Positions 26,634-35,212 of a DNA stretch of 64,000 nt are shown piece by piece (within the stretch, counting starts at the first letter, position 1; every line of letters begins with the position of its first letter). The notes under the pieces were generated by a model. The model did no database searches and was not told the DNA's origin. It saw only the letters and a program-made list of their open reading frames with translations. The position numbers were made by a program, and so were the translations under genes. This DNA is from an uncultured Porphyromonadaceae bacterium (lineage in GTDB: Bacteria > Bacteroidota > Bacteroidia > Bacteroidales > Muribaculaceae): positions 1 through 64,000 of the forward strand of contig URTA01000007.1 in assembly GCA_900550645.1 (NCBI GenBank), written 5' to 3'.

Positions 26634-28199
26634 TCAGTTCAGCCCCACCTCCATCGGGGAGATGTCGCGGACTATGCCGTCCGGGCCTTTTGCCTTGATA
26701 TTGGTGATGAAGAAGCTCTTGCCGGGCTTCAGCCGCTTGAACTGCTCGACCTGGCGGGCGGAGAATGAGTTGCCGGCAGACACCTCGGGTATGCCGTTGC
26801 CCATCTGGTCGAAGAATACGGTTGAGAATGAGACTACGGAATACTGTATCTGCAATATGCCGTCGTCGAGAGCCGCGCTCACGCCACGGCAGCCGAGCAA
26901 CGCGCCTTTGGAGATGCGTTTGGGAGTACCCTTGTACTGTCCGTCACCTATGGCGAGGTATGCGGTCGGGTCTGGCAACTTGCGTATGCGGAATTTCATC
27001 GCGCCGACAGCCATGGTGCGGCCTTCGACCTGTGCGCTGACGGATATGTCAGCCTCACCGCCGACCTTGCTCACGCGGGCTACCCACAGGTTGCCGTTGC
27101 GTGTGAGCGTGCCGTTGGAGATAGTCGCGGTAATCTGCTCCATGGGAACTCCGGGGACGGAGATGCTTATCGGGTTGTCGATGCCGGCATACAGGACATT
27201 CATCATCGTCGGCGAGATGGTCGCCATCGGCTCGATGACTGTATACTCGGAAGTGAACTCACGTTTAAAGGGAGTGCCGTCAGCACCCATGACCTCGATG
27301 TAGCCGGAGAACGAGTGTGTGCCGAGCGCGCCGGGGACAAACTCATACAGGCCTGTGTTGTTGTTGAGGCGCGAGCCGCCGATGTATACCACGGGACGCT
27401 GCGCCGTGTCAACGGCAGCGAGGACTATCTGGGCGGAATACTTGCCGCCACGGATAATCATGTTGCTCTTTGGTATGACGTATGCCTTCAATTCGTTGAC
27501 ACGCAAGTCGTTGGTTATATCTACGTTGGAAATCAGATAGTTGTAAGCATCTGACTCGGCGGTGCGTATGTCGTTTTGCAGCTTGGTGAGCATGGTCACA
27601 GCCGCTACGGCGGGCATATTGTCAAATGACTTCGTTTCCCAAGTCACGGGACCTATGTCACCCTGACCGGGCTGCGCCTCGAGGGTAAGCAGCTCTCGCA
27701 CAGACTGCTGGCGAGCGGAATCTCCCACGAGAGGCACCACGAGGTCGCGGAAAGCGTGTACGCGCTCCCGCAAGCTTGCGCCACGGTGAGACAGGGGATT
27801 GAGCATCACCTGTCCGGCAGCGTTCAGGTCGTCCTCGTTCTTGAGTTCGAGAGGGTCATGGTCAGAACCGTCCGCCTCGTTGACAATCATCCACTTGTAC
27901 TGTTCGATTTCCTTGTAGAGGGCGTCAGCGGCAGTGTGAATGCGCGTTCCCTTCTCGTGCCACGGGCCAGCTTTGCGCGGATTTTGCGCAAACAGCTCCT
28001 CGAGGTACTGGTATTGCAGTTCCGCCTTGCGCGAAACGTTCATGTTGGTGCGCTGCAGACCCTCATGCACGAGCCTGAAACCGTTCAGCACATCACTCGA
28101 GACGTTGAGCGCAAGCATCGCCGTCAGCACGATGTACATGAGGTTGATCATCCGCTGACGCGGCGACATCCTGGTTATATTATTGTTGCCACCTGCCAT
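26634..28199 (-). CDS. porM: Type IX secretion system motor protein PorM/GldM
   Basis: A 521-residue inner-membrane protein with one N-terminal transmembrane helix (RMINLMYIVLTAMLALNVSS) and a long periplasmic part of four domains. With PorL it forms the proton-driven motor that powers export. The start ATG at 28199 gives the usual short cytosolic tail MAGGNNNITRMSPRQ. porL ends six bases upstream. Confidence 0.95.
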   Translation of the reverse strand: MAGGNNNITRMSPRQRMINLMYIVLTAMLALNVSSDVLNGFRLVHEGLQRTNMNVSRKAELQYQYLEELFAQNPRKAGPWHEKGTRIHTAADALYKEIEQYKWMIVNEADGSDHDPLELKNEDDLNAAGQVMLNPLSHRGASLRERVHAFRDLVVPLVGDSARQQSVRELLTLEAQPGQGDIGPVTWETKSFDNMPAVAAVTMLTKLQNDIRTAESDAYNYLISNVDITNDLRVNELKAYVIPKSNMIIRGGKYSAQIVLAAVDTAQRPVVYIGGSRLNNNTGLYEFVPGALGTHSFSGYIEVMGADGTPFKREFTSEYTVIEPMATISPTMMNVLYAGIDNPISISVPGVPMEQITATISNGTLTRNGNLWVARVSKVGGEADISVSAQVEGRTMAVGAMKFRIRKLPDPTAYLAIGDGQYKGTPKRISKGALLGCRGVSAALDDGILQIQYSVVSFSTVFFDQMGNGIPEVSAGNSFSARQVEQFKRLKPGKSFFITNIKAKGPDGIVRDISPMEVGLN

Positions 28200-28205
28200 A
28201 ATGCG

Positions 28206-29204
28206 TCAATCGTTGGTGTCTGTGCCGGGGAACGGAGTAGCCGGTTGCTGTCCTACGGGAGGCTGCTGCCCTCCCATCATGGGGTTGTACATATTGATGG
28301 TCATCGCGGTGATCATCTTCTCGTAGACCTGGTTGAGCTGCTTCATGTAGCGAGCCATCTTCTCGGTCTCCTCGCAGTAGCGCGAACTCTCGGCAGCAGA
28401 CTTCTCGTACATGTCGCGTATGTCCTTGAGTCCGCGGTTGACGCGGTCGATAGACTCGAGCTGCGACGAGATGCTCTTGAGCTGTATCTCGTATATGGTG
28501 TTCAGTCCGCCGATGTTGCGGTTGAGGTCTTCCATGCGTTCCACGTAACCGGTCGAACTCTGCGAGATGCTCTCTGAATTGTCGGTAATGGCGCGGTAAG
28601 ACTGCAAGAGGACTCCGCTCACCTCATTGAGGGCGCGGGTAGTCTCTTTGAGCTGGTTCATCTGTGACGAAATCTGCGACAGCTCGTCAAGGTAAGTGGC
28701 AGTAGCCGTAGTCAGCTCCGCTATACGGGATAGCTGCTCGCTCGCAGCTGCCATTTTGGCAATGCTGTCACGCAGCGACTCGGTGTCTTCGGCAGAAAGC
28801 TCCACTCCCGGGAACGCCGGCTGTGCAGGGGCTGCGGGAACTGTCTCTACGGGACTATACTCACTGTCAGTGTCATTCTCCTCTGCGACACCAGGGGTAT
28901 AGCCCTCGCCGGTCGCAAAGTCGGGACGGTCGTCCGGATCCTTGCTGTCAAGCACAGGGAAGACTTGCTCCCACTCATACTCACGCGGCGGACGGTCGAA
29001 AGCCGTCAGAATGAACATCAGCACCTCCGTGCCCATACCGATGATTAGCAGCTCGCTGCCCATGGGGAGGTGCAGGATTTTGAAGAGCGCACCGAGGATG
29101 ACGACAGCTGCGCCGATGGAGTATGCGAAATTGAAGAAGCGTTGTCCCTTCTGTCCGTGGAGGAACCGCTCTATGCCGTTGGCAAATTTCTTTACTTTGA
29201 CCAT
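28206..29204 (-). CDS. porL: Type IX secretion system motor protein PorL/GldL
   Basis: A 332-residue protein with two N-terminal membrane helices (about residues 22-68; GAAVVILGALFKILHLPMGS and ELLIIGMGTEVLMFILTAFD), a short spacer, then a long cytosolic coiled coil. The glutamate in the second helix (GTEVLMF) is the conserved proton-path residue known for GldL. The C-terminus is Pro/Gln/Gly-rich. Confidence 0.95.
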   Translation of the reverse strand: MVKVKKFANGIERFLHGQKGQRFFNFAYSIGAAVVILGALFKILHLPMGSELLIIGMGTEVLMFILTAFDRPPREYEWEQVFPVLDSKDPDDRPDFATGEGYTPGVAEENDTDSEYSPVETVPAAPAQPAFPGVELSAEDTESLRDSIAKMAAASEQLSRIAELTTATATYLDELSQISSQMNQLKETTRALNEVSGVLLQSYRAITDNSESISQSSTGYVERMEDLNRNIGGLNTIYEIQLKSISSQLESIDRVNRGLKDIRDMYEKSAAESSRYCEETEKMARYMKQLNQVYEKMITAMTINMYNPMMGGQQPPVGQQPATPFPGTDTND

Positions 29205-29243
29205 TTTGAGTTCAGGGGTTGAAGTGAGTGAGGTGAGAGGTTG

Positions 29244-30728
29244 TTATTTCTTGTTGTTGCGCTTGCCAGTTCCGCGAGCGAAGCCCACCTGCGAGCGGAC
29301 ATTGCGGAAGCCGATGTAGCTGCGCTGCTCGTTCTGGTATTCCCACTGCCGCAGGTCGCTGCGCAGGTTGGCGGCAACGTCCTTCCACGATCCGCCGCGC
29401 ACTATCTTGCGCTTCATTTTGTAAGGGTCTTCCTTGGCAGCGTCGTAGCGGTATTCGGGGTTGATGTCGGCGGTGAGGTTGTTAAGGCTCTCGGTGTAAG
29501 CCGTCGAGGTCCATTCCGACACGTTGCCCGCCATGTCATACAGGCCGAAGTCATTGGGGCGGAACGTGCCTACGGGTGATGTGATGAGGTGTCCGTCGCG
29601 CACATAGTCGCCCTCGAGCGGCTTGAAGTTGGCATAGAAACAGCCGCGCTCGTCCATAGGAAGCATCTCCTCCCAGGGGTACGCGCTCTCTGAATTGCCG
29701 GCACGTGCGGCGTATTCCCATTCCGCCTCTGTCGGCAGACGGTACGGCTCTATGACCACGCCCTCGCGGCCGAGCGAGCGGCGCAGGTACTCCGTGCGCC
29801 AGTGGGAGAAAGCGTTAGCCTGTTCCCAGCTTACGCCAACGACCGGGTAGTTGTTGTAGCCGGCGTGCGAGAAGTATAGGCGGGTGTACGGCTCATTGTA
29901 TGCATTGTCAAAGTCGTTGATCCATACAGTGGTGTCGGGATAGACGTTGACGATGTATGTGTTGAGGAAATCATAGTCGCCCGTAAGCTGGCGCGTCACC
30001 GTTTCGCGAATGATAGTGCCGTCCTCTGCGAGATATGCCGTGTCCTTGGAAATCACGGGGTTCTCCGTGGGGACAGGCTTGTCGGTATTGTATTCGCGCC
30101 GTGTCGGGTCGAGGCGGTTCTTGCGCTGCGCAGCGGCAGTATGATTGAAAATCTCATAGCGGTAGTTGAGCTGCGTCGGATCCAGTTCGCGCCGACCGGT
30201 AATGGGGTTGGTGCGGTAGACGCTCTCGATGGCACGCTGCTCGTCCTCGTTGGCGTTGCGCCAGGGTATCGGCTTGTTCCAGTTGAGGTACGGCTTAATG
30301 GGGTTGCCCTCGCGGTCTTCCTCTATTTTGTAAGCCTCGTTGCCTCCGTAAGCGGGGTCAGCGAGCCGCTCGCGGATAATCGAGTCACGCACCCAAAACA
30401 CGAACTGCTTGTATTTAGAGTTGGTCACTTCCGTCTCGTCCATCCAGAAAGCGTCCACAGAGACAGGGCGCGGGTTCTTGCGGACACCGAACACGGAATC
30501 GTCGGCGATGGGGCCCATGTCGTATGCGCCACGGTCCACGAGCACCATGCCGTAAGGGGTCGGCTCTGCCCAGGAAGTGCCGCCCACGCCGGTGACTTCA
30601 CCGCCGGCTGAGGAGCCGCGTGACGACATACAGGAAACCAGCATCGGGGTTGCCACGCAAGCGATTGCTGCCAGCGGCAACCATTTAGTTATATTCATGC
30701 TATGCTTGATTTTCATCTTCATATTCAT
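29244..30728 (-). CDS. porK: Type IX secretion system lipoprotein PorK/GldK
   Basis: A 494-residue outer-membrane lipoprotein: lipobox MLVSC after the hydrophobic stretch NITKWLPLAAIACVATP. The body is the formylglycine-generating-enzyme-like (SUMF1) fold used structurally in PorK: VDAFWMDETEVTNSKYKQFV, VVGVSWEQANAFSHWRTEYL, YRLPTEAEWEYAARAG, GNVSEWTSTAY and IVRGGSWKDV. Starts at 30728, 30722 or 30716 are possible. It would form the periplasmic ring with PorN. Confidence 0.94.
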   Translation of the reverse strand: MNMKMKIKHSMNITKWLPLAAIACVATPMLVSCMSSRGSSAGGEVTGVGGTSWAEPTPYGMVLVDRGAYDMGPIADDSVFGVRKNPRPVSVDAFWMDETEVTNSKYKQFVFWVRDSIIRERLADPAYGGNEAYKIEEDREGNPIKPYLNWNKPIPWRNANEDEQRAIESVYRTNPITGRRELDPTQLNYRYEIFNHTAAAQRKNRLDPTRREYNTDKPVPTENPVISKDTAYLAEDGTIIRETVTRQLTGDYDFLNTYIVNVYPDTTVWINDFDNAYNEPYTRLYFSHAGYNNYPVVGVSWEQANAFSHWRTEYLRRSLGREGVVIEPYRLPTEAEWEYAARAGNSESAYPWEEMLPMDERGCFYANFKPLEGDYVRDGHLITSPVGTFRPNDFGLYDMAGNVSEWTSTAYTESLNNLTADINPEYRYDAAKEDPYKMKRKIVRGGSWKDVAANLRSDLRQWEYQNEQRSYIGFRNVRSQVGFARGTGKRNNKK

Positions 30729-30733
30729 CGTGT

Positions 30734-31747
30734 CTACATGAGCCGTATGCTACGGTGTTTGTTCTTGTTCTTGCCGCTGAAGTCCAGCTTGAGCTGGTAG
30801 CCCGCCACGAGCTCGTGGCTGCCGCTGCTCGCCTTGGAAATCGCCGACAACGGATAGTCGTATGAATACCCGAGGAAGAAGTTTTTGAATTCCGCGCCTA
30901 CCATCACGCTCACCGCGTCTTTCCAGCGGTATCCGATGCCGAAGCGCAGGAACTTGTTGTAACGCGCTTGCACCGTTGCCTCAGCGGTGAACATGGCCAG
31001 GTCGGTTTTGACCAACACTGACGGCTGCAATTCAAATAACGTGTTTTTTATCTCAATATTGCTGCCGGCGGTGAAATAGAACATCCTCGGCACCTCTGTC
31101 TCAAACTGTTTGCTCTCTGTCGATTCGCTTCCCTCGATGCTCATGCGCACCGTAGGCGAGAGCAGGTGGAGCGCACTTATGCCCACATAAAAATATTTGT
31201 GAGTATACTGTATGCCCGCGCCGAGGTCAAACACATTTCCTGACAGGTCTTGCGTCGGTATAGCCTCATCGGTGCTTTCGTGATAGTCATCGCCGTCGGG
31301 TATCTCGACTTCCGAACCCTTGAATTTCTGAGTGAAGAAGCCGCCCTGCACACCGATGCTCAATTCCCCTTTAAGCACCTTGAGCTTGTAGCTGGCCTGG
31401 ATATTCATGTCGAGGTTGGAGAAGAGGCCCAACGACTCCTGAGCCATGTTCACGCCCAGGCCGATGCGCTTCTTGCCTATCTGCAAGGGGGATTCAGCCA
31501 CTGCGAGGAACGAGCGCGGGGCGTTGTCGATGCCGACCCACTGCAAGCGTGCGCCGCCGCGTATGCGCAGGTAGTCCGACGAGCCGGTCGCGCCCGGGTT
31601 GTAGAGCGTCGGCACAGCCCAGTACTGTGTCATCTGCACGTCAGTCTGAGCTGCCGCCGTTGTTGCGGCACACAATACTGCAAATATCAGCACAACGCGC
31701 AGGGTTAGGCTCTTTATATTTATATTGTGGGCAGAGGGATAGGTCAT
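30734..31747 (-). CDS. porP: Type IX secretion membrane protein PorP/SprF
   Basis: A 337-residue outer-membrane barrel. Signal peptide ends ATTAAAQ, then TDVQMTQYWAVPTLYNPGAT, SPLQIGKKRIGLGVNMAQES and IQYTHKYFYVGISALHLLSP, typical of the family; the C-terminus reads FFLGYSYDYPLSAISKASSG then SHELVAGYQLKL. In the T9SS, PorP caps or anchors the exit complex and can bind cargo. The start at 31747 overlaps the porT stop (ATGA), supporting coupled translation. Confidence 0.93.
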   Translation of the reverse strand: MTYPSAHNINIKSLTLRVVLIFAVLCAATTAAAQTDVQMTQYWAVPTLYNPGATGSSDYLRIRGGARLQWVGIDNAPRSFLAVAESPLQIGKKRIGLGVNMAQESLGLFSNLDMNIQASYKLKVLKGELSIGVQGGFFTQKFKGSEVEIPDGDDYHESTDEAIPTQDLSGNVFDLGAGIQYTHKYFYVGISALHLLSPTVRMSIEGSESTESKQFETEVPRMFYFTAGSNIEIKNTLFELQPSVLVKTDLAMFTAEATVQARYNKFLRFGIGYRWKDAVSVMVGAEFKNFFLGYSYDYPLSAISKASSGSHELVAGYQLKLDFSGKNKNKHRSIRLM

Positions 31748-32484
31748 TCGAAATAGAAAGTTATGACGCACATGTTAGATTTGACCTTGGCGAGGCCGTC
31801 AGTGATTTTCATCGTCTCCGGGTCGTCCACCAGGTCTGGACGCTTGTGCTTGAGCATGTCAGTCAGGCCGAAACAGAACTTGATTTCGGTGTTGAGCTTG
31901 AAGAACGGCATATAGAAGTCTATGCCGAGACCGACGGTGAGGTATGCGCCGGCGGTCTGCATCTGCAGGTACTCGCTTCGGCGTTTGCTCACGTCAAACG
32001 ACCCCATCGCGCCAAGCGTCACGTAAGGGCGCGTGTTGCCGAGACGGTCGCCGGAGATTTTCAGGTCAATCGGCACTATGACGTATGCCGTCTTGATGTT
32101 CTGCCGCAGCATCTCGCCCGAGTTGGTCTCGCGCATCTTGGCAGTCGCGCCGCCGAAATACATGCCGGGGCTGAACCGCAGGTTGAAATACTTGTGCAGC
32201 CGCAGGTCGGCAAGCACGTTGACACAGAAGCCCGGCGAGAGATCGGGAATCTGTGTGCTCCACTGCTGCCCGTCGGAAGTTATGTTGCCATTGTGCGTGA
32301 AAGCGAAGTCCTGGAAGAAGCCGCCGACGGAAAAGCCCAAGTGCCACCGCTTCAGGTCGGCGTAGGGGCGGTTGTACAGCTTGTCGTTGCGCTGCGCGTG
32401 AGCAGGCATGACAAAAGACACCGCAGCCAGCAGTGCCATAACCGCCCCCGTCAGGGGCTTTATGTATCGAAACAGGCGTTTCAT
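31744..32484 (-). CDS. porT: PorT family outer-membrane protein (T9SS)
   Basis: A 246-residue signal-peptide protein (MKRLFRYIKPLTGAVMALLA to AHAQ) predicted to form an eight-strand barrel. NRPYADLKRWHLGFSVGGFF and LRLHKYFNLRFSPGMYFGG match PorT, which is needed for T9SS function in Porphyromonas. Direct linkage and overlap with porP makes this the first gene of a porT-P-K-L-M-N operon. PorT is often encoded elsewhere in the genome, so the symbol rests on sequence likeness plus context. Confidence 0.85.
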   Translation of the reverse strand: MKRLFRYIKPLTGAVMALLAAVSFVMPAHAQRNDKLYNRPYADLKRWHLGFSVGGFFQDFAFTHNGNITSDGQQWSTQIPDLSPGFCVNVLADLRLHKYFNLRFSPGMYFGGATAKMRETNSGEMLRQNIKTAYVIVPIDLKISGDRLGNTRPYVTLGAMGSFDVSKRRSEYLQMQTAGAYLTVGLGIDFYMPFFKLNTEIKFCFGLTDMLKHKRPDLVDDPETMKITDGLAKVKSNMCVITFYFE

Positions 32485-32564
32485 CAAACAGATAACGCCT
32501 CCATGCTGCAAATATTGCATATTCAGAACGCATGGGTACAACCCGGCTGGGCAATAAACGGCTG

Positions 32565-32592
32565 CGGGCCCGGACAGAGATGTCCAGGCCCG
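32565..32592. terminator. GC-rich hairpin between ferredoxin and porT
   Basis: CGGGCC-GGACA (from 32565) pairs with TGTCC-GGCCCG (to 32592), with one opposed mismatch and a four-base loop. It lies downstream of the ferredoxin gene on the minus strand; T-runs are weak on both sides, so an intrinsic terminator or transcript-end stabiliser is likely. Confidence 0.6.
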
Positions 32593-32619
32593 TAGTTTCT
32601 TGACAGGGTCAATCTGCGA

Positions 32620-32787
32620 TTAGCCCTCTGTAATTGCGCCATTGGGGCAAACTTCAGAGCAGCTGCCACAGCTGATGCAAGTGTCCGGATCGATGTGATA
32701 GATGTCGCCCTCAGAGATAGCCTCTACGGGGCAAACGGGAGCGCAAGTACCGCATGCGATGCAGCTGTCACCAATTACGTAAGCCAT
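32620..32787 (-). CDS. 4Fe-4S dicluster ferredoxin
   Basis: A 55-residue electron carrier. Two cluster-binding motifs are visible: CIACGTCAPVCP (residues 9-20) and CISCGSCSEVCP (37-48), the classical 2[4Fe-4S] clostridial-type arrangement. The gene is monocistronic, with its own promoter at 32865-32895 and a hairpin after the stop. Partner oxidoreductases are not in the window. Confidence 0.95.
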   Translation of the reverse strand: MAYVIGDSCIACGTCAPVCPVEAISEGDIYHIDPDTCISCGSCSEVCPNGAITEG

Positions 32788-32864
32788 AGTTGTTCGATTT
32801 TAGTTATTGAGTTATTTAGAGTTTTGTCTTTTCCAGCACCGGTTTTACCCGGTGAAATTTGCTG

Positions 32865-32895
32865 CAAAGGTAGACCGAATTATCGAATGACACAA
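32865..32895 (-). promoter_or_regulatory. Ferredoxin promoter
   Basis: On the minus strand TTG (32895-32893), 20 bases and TACCTTTG (32872-32865) fit the Bacteroidetes consensus. The start codon is about 78 bases downstream. Confidence 0.6.
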
Positions 32896-32967
32896 TTTTG
32901 CGGCAAGAAAAATCGTTAATTTGTAATAGGTACAAATAAGGACAGCCCCGTTTCGGCGGCTTTTGAC

Positions 32968-32975
32968 TAACTTTG
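32968..32975 (+). promoter_or_regulatory. -7 box (TAACTTTG) very close to a start codon
   Basis: TAACTTTG then CAACCGAT leads directly to the ATG at 32984, only eight bases after the box. If used, transcription would start at or within a few bases of the start codon. No clear -33 element is present. Confidence 0.4.
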
Positions 32976-32983
32976 CAACCGAT

Positions 32984-33748
32984 ATGGCACAGACAGACAA
33001 CACCCGGGAAACTCCGAGAATATCAATAATCACAGTGACGTACAACGCGGCAAGCACCGTAGGCCGCACAGTAGCCAGTGTACGCAGCCAGGATTATGCC
33101 GACTTCGAGCATATCATAGTAGACGGCGCATCGCGCGACAGCACCCTCTCCGTGGCACGGCGCGAGGGCGTAGAGGGTTTGCGCATCATCAGCGAACCTG
33201 ACCGTGGGCTGTATGACGCTATGAACAAGGGACTTGCTGCGGCACGCGGCGAATACGTCATATTCCTGAACGCCGGCGACAAGTTTCACGCCCCGGACAC
33301 GCTGCGGCAATACGCTGAAGCTGCGGGCGAGGGCGTTGACATAGTCTACGGCGACACGGTGCTGGTGGACGATTTCGGCACAATGCTCGGCCCGCGCCAC
33401 CACTCCGCGCCGGCGGTGCTGACAGCCGACAGCTTCAAGCGCGGCATGCTCGTGTGTCACCAGGCGTTCATGGTGCGACGCGCACTCGCGCCGCAGTATG
33501 ACCTGCAATACAGGTTCTCCGCCGACTATGACTGGTGTATACGCTGCCTGAAGCAGACAACGCCCGACCGCTGCGTCCGCCTCGGGGTGACAATAGACTA
33601 CCTGACAGAGGGGCTTACGGACCGCAACCACCTCAAGTCGCTGCGCGAGCGTTTCCGCATCATGGCGCACCATTACGGCACAGCGACAACCATACTCCGC
33701 CATATCGGCTTCGTACCGAGGCTGCTTTGGCGGAAAATCAGCCGCTGA
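32984..33748 (+). CDS. Family 2 glycosyltransferase
   Basis: A 254-residue GT-A enzyme of the GT2 family. RISIITVTYNAASTVGRTVA, DFEHIIVDGASRDSTLSVAR, ISEPDRGLYDAMNKGLAAAR and YVIFLNAGDKFH show the nucleotide-sugar site; YRFSADYDWCIRCLKQ is the acceptor-side region. This subgroup (WcaA/PGL-like) makes surface glycans. The start at 32984 is the only ATG that gives a normal N-terminus. It stands alone, followed by an AraC regulator with its own promoter. Confidence 0.9.
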   Translation: MAQTDNTRETPRISIITVTYNAASTVGRTVASVRSQDYADFEHIIVDGASRDSTLSVARREGVEGLRIISEPDRGLYDAMNKGLAAARGEYVIFLNAGDKFHAPDTLRQYAEAAGEGVDIVYGDTVLVDDFGTMLGPRHHSAPAVLTADSFKRGMLVCHQAFMVRRALAPQYDLQYRFSADYDWCIRCLKQTTPDRCVRLGVTIDYLTEGLTDRNHLKSLRERFRIMAHHYGTATTILRHIGFVPRLLWRKISR

Positions 33749-33773
33749 GGGCTGCAAAAATGGCATTTTTTGC

Positions 33774-33781
33774 TAATTTTG
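33774..33781 (+). promoter_or_regulatory. -7 box (TAATTTTG) for the AraC-type gene
   Basis: TAATTTTG then CAGGAGAAAAAC, preceded by a T-run, lies 25 bases before the ATG at 33807. Confidence 0.55.
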
Positions 33782-33806
33782 CAGGAGAAAAACCATAGCA
33801 TATCCG

Positions 33807-34685
33807 ATGAACAACCCGGACAGAATATCATTGTCGCAGCTGACCGCGAGCGCAAACCACATATCAATGGAGCAAGACATCGCCATTGCTCAGCTTCAAG
33901 ACGAGACGTATGACGATGTCAACTTCCCATTCCGCTTTGACGGCCTCATCATCGGGCTGGTGTCGTCAGGCCACGGGCGCATAGGCATCGACCTGCGCGA
34001 ATACGAGATTAAGCCGGACACGGTACTGGTGATACATCCGCGCAACTATGTCTACTACGCTGACGGCGAAGACATAGCCATGGACATAGTGGCATGCTCA
34101 CGCGAGGTGGCAGAGAATGTACTGCCGAAGCTCACCGACGTGATGCCGCTGCTGATGCACCACCGCTCCGAGCCGGTGGAAGAGCTGACGCATGAGGACG
34201 CAGAGTCGCTGCGCGAGTTCTACAAGTTCCTGCACAAGGAAATAAACGGCATCCAAGGACCGTTTCACAAAAAGAAGATGATGAGCCTGCTGCAAGCCGC
34301 GCTGTTCGAGATGATGGACATACAGTGCCACCGACAGCAGGTGACTCGCCAGTACAAGACGCGCAAGGAGGAGATAATGGCGAAATTCATACTGCTTGTC
34401 AGCGAGAATTTCCGCGAACAGCGGCAGGTAGGCTTCTACTCGGACCAGCTGTGCGTCACCTCCAAGCACCTGTCTGCCGTAGTCAAGGAGATAAGCGGCC
34501 GCACAGCCGGCGACTGGATAGAAAACTATGTGACCGTAGAGGCAAAAGTGCTGCTGCGCTCCACCGACCTAACAATCCAGGAGATAGCCTCGCGACTAAA
34601 CTTCTCCAACCAGTCGTTCTTCGGCAAATACTTCAAGCACCAGACCGGCATGTCGCCGACTGAATACCGCAAACAGGAGAATTGA
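33807..34685 (+). CDS. AraC family transcriptional regulator
   Basis: A 292-residue regulator. The N-terminal part (about 1-170) is a cupin-like sensor of unknown ligand. The C-terminal about 100 residues form the double helix-turn-helix: [20 protein letters not shown], then [20 protein letters not shown] and [20 protein letters not shown]. It is flanked by a glycosyltransferase and dut, neither an obvious target. Confidence 0.93.
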   Translation: MNNPDRISLSQLTASANHISMEQDIAIAQLQDETYDDVNFPFRFDGLIIGLVSSGHGRIGIDLREYEIKPDTVLVIHPRNYVYYADGEDIAMDIVACSREVAENVLPKLTDVMPLLMHHRSEPVEELTHEDAESLREFYKFLHKEINGIQGPFHKKKMMSLLQAALFEMMDIQCHRQQVTRQYKTRKEEIMAKFILLVSENFREQRQVGFYSDQLCVTSKHLSAVVKEISGRTAGDWIENYVTVEAKVLLRSTDLTIQEIASRLNFSNQSFFGKYFKHQTGMSPTEYRKQEN

Positions 34686-34722
34686 CCCACTGCTTGCACA
34701 AACCAATAATACAAAACTGACT

Positions 34723-35169
34723 ATGCTACACATAGACGTGAAAATCATAAACCGCAGCCACCATGCACTGCCCCAGTACGCCACTCATGGAGCGGCTGGG
34801 ATGGATCTGCGTGCGTTCCTGCCAGAAACATCTGTAACCATACGCCCTGGCGAAAGGGCTTTGATACCTACAGGGCTGTACATGCAGCTGCCCGAGGGAT
34901 ACGAGGCACAAATACGCCCGCGCTCCGGACTCGCGCTCAAACACGGCATCATGGTCGCCAACTCCCCGGGCACAATAGACTGCGACTACCGTGGCGAAAT
35001 ACGGGTAATCCTGCTAAATGCCGGACAGGAAGACTTCACCGTAGCCGACGGCGAACGCATCTGCCAAATGGTAGTCAAGGAATACGTGCGCGTAGACTGG
35101 ACCGAGACTGACACGCTCGACGACACCGACCGTGCCGACGGAGGTTTCGGACACACCGGCGTATCATAA
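34723..35169 (+). CDS. dut: dUTP diphosphatase
   Basis: A 148-residue trimeric enzyme removing dUTP and supplying dUMP. All five motifs are readable: [45 protein letters not shown] and [10 protein letters not shown]. It heads the dut-TPR-DUF4292-EnvC string that is conserved in Bacteroidetes. Confidence 0.97.
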   Translation: MLHIDVKIINRSHHALPQYATHGAAGMDLRAFLPETSVTIRPGERALIPTGLYMQLPEGYEAQIRPRSGLALKHGIMVANSPGTIDCDYRGEIRVILLNAGQEDFTVADGERICQMVVKEYVRVDWTETDTLDDTDRADGGFGHTGVS

Positions 35170-35212
35170 ACGCCAAGCTCTGATACAATTACACTGCAAA
35201 CAAGCATTTACA

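Noticed and set aside
29244..30728. PorK as an active formylglycine-generating enzyme or sulfatase activator
   Set aside because: It has the SUMF1 fold, but the operon context and lipobox identify the T9SS ring protein, which uses the fold structurally.
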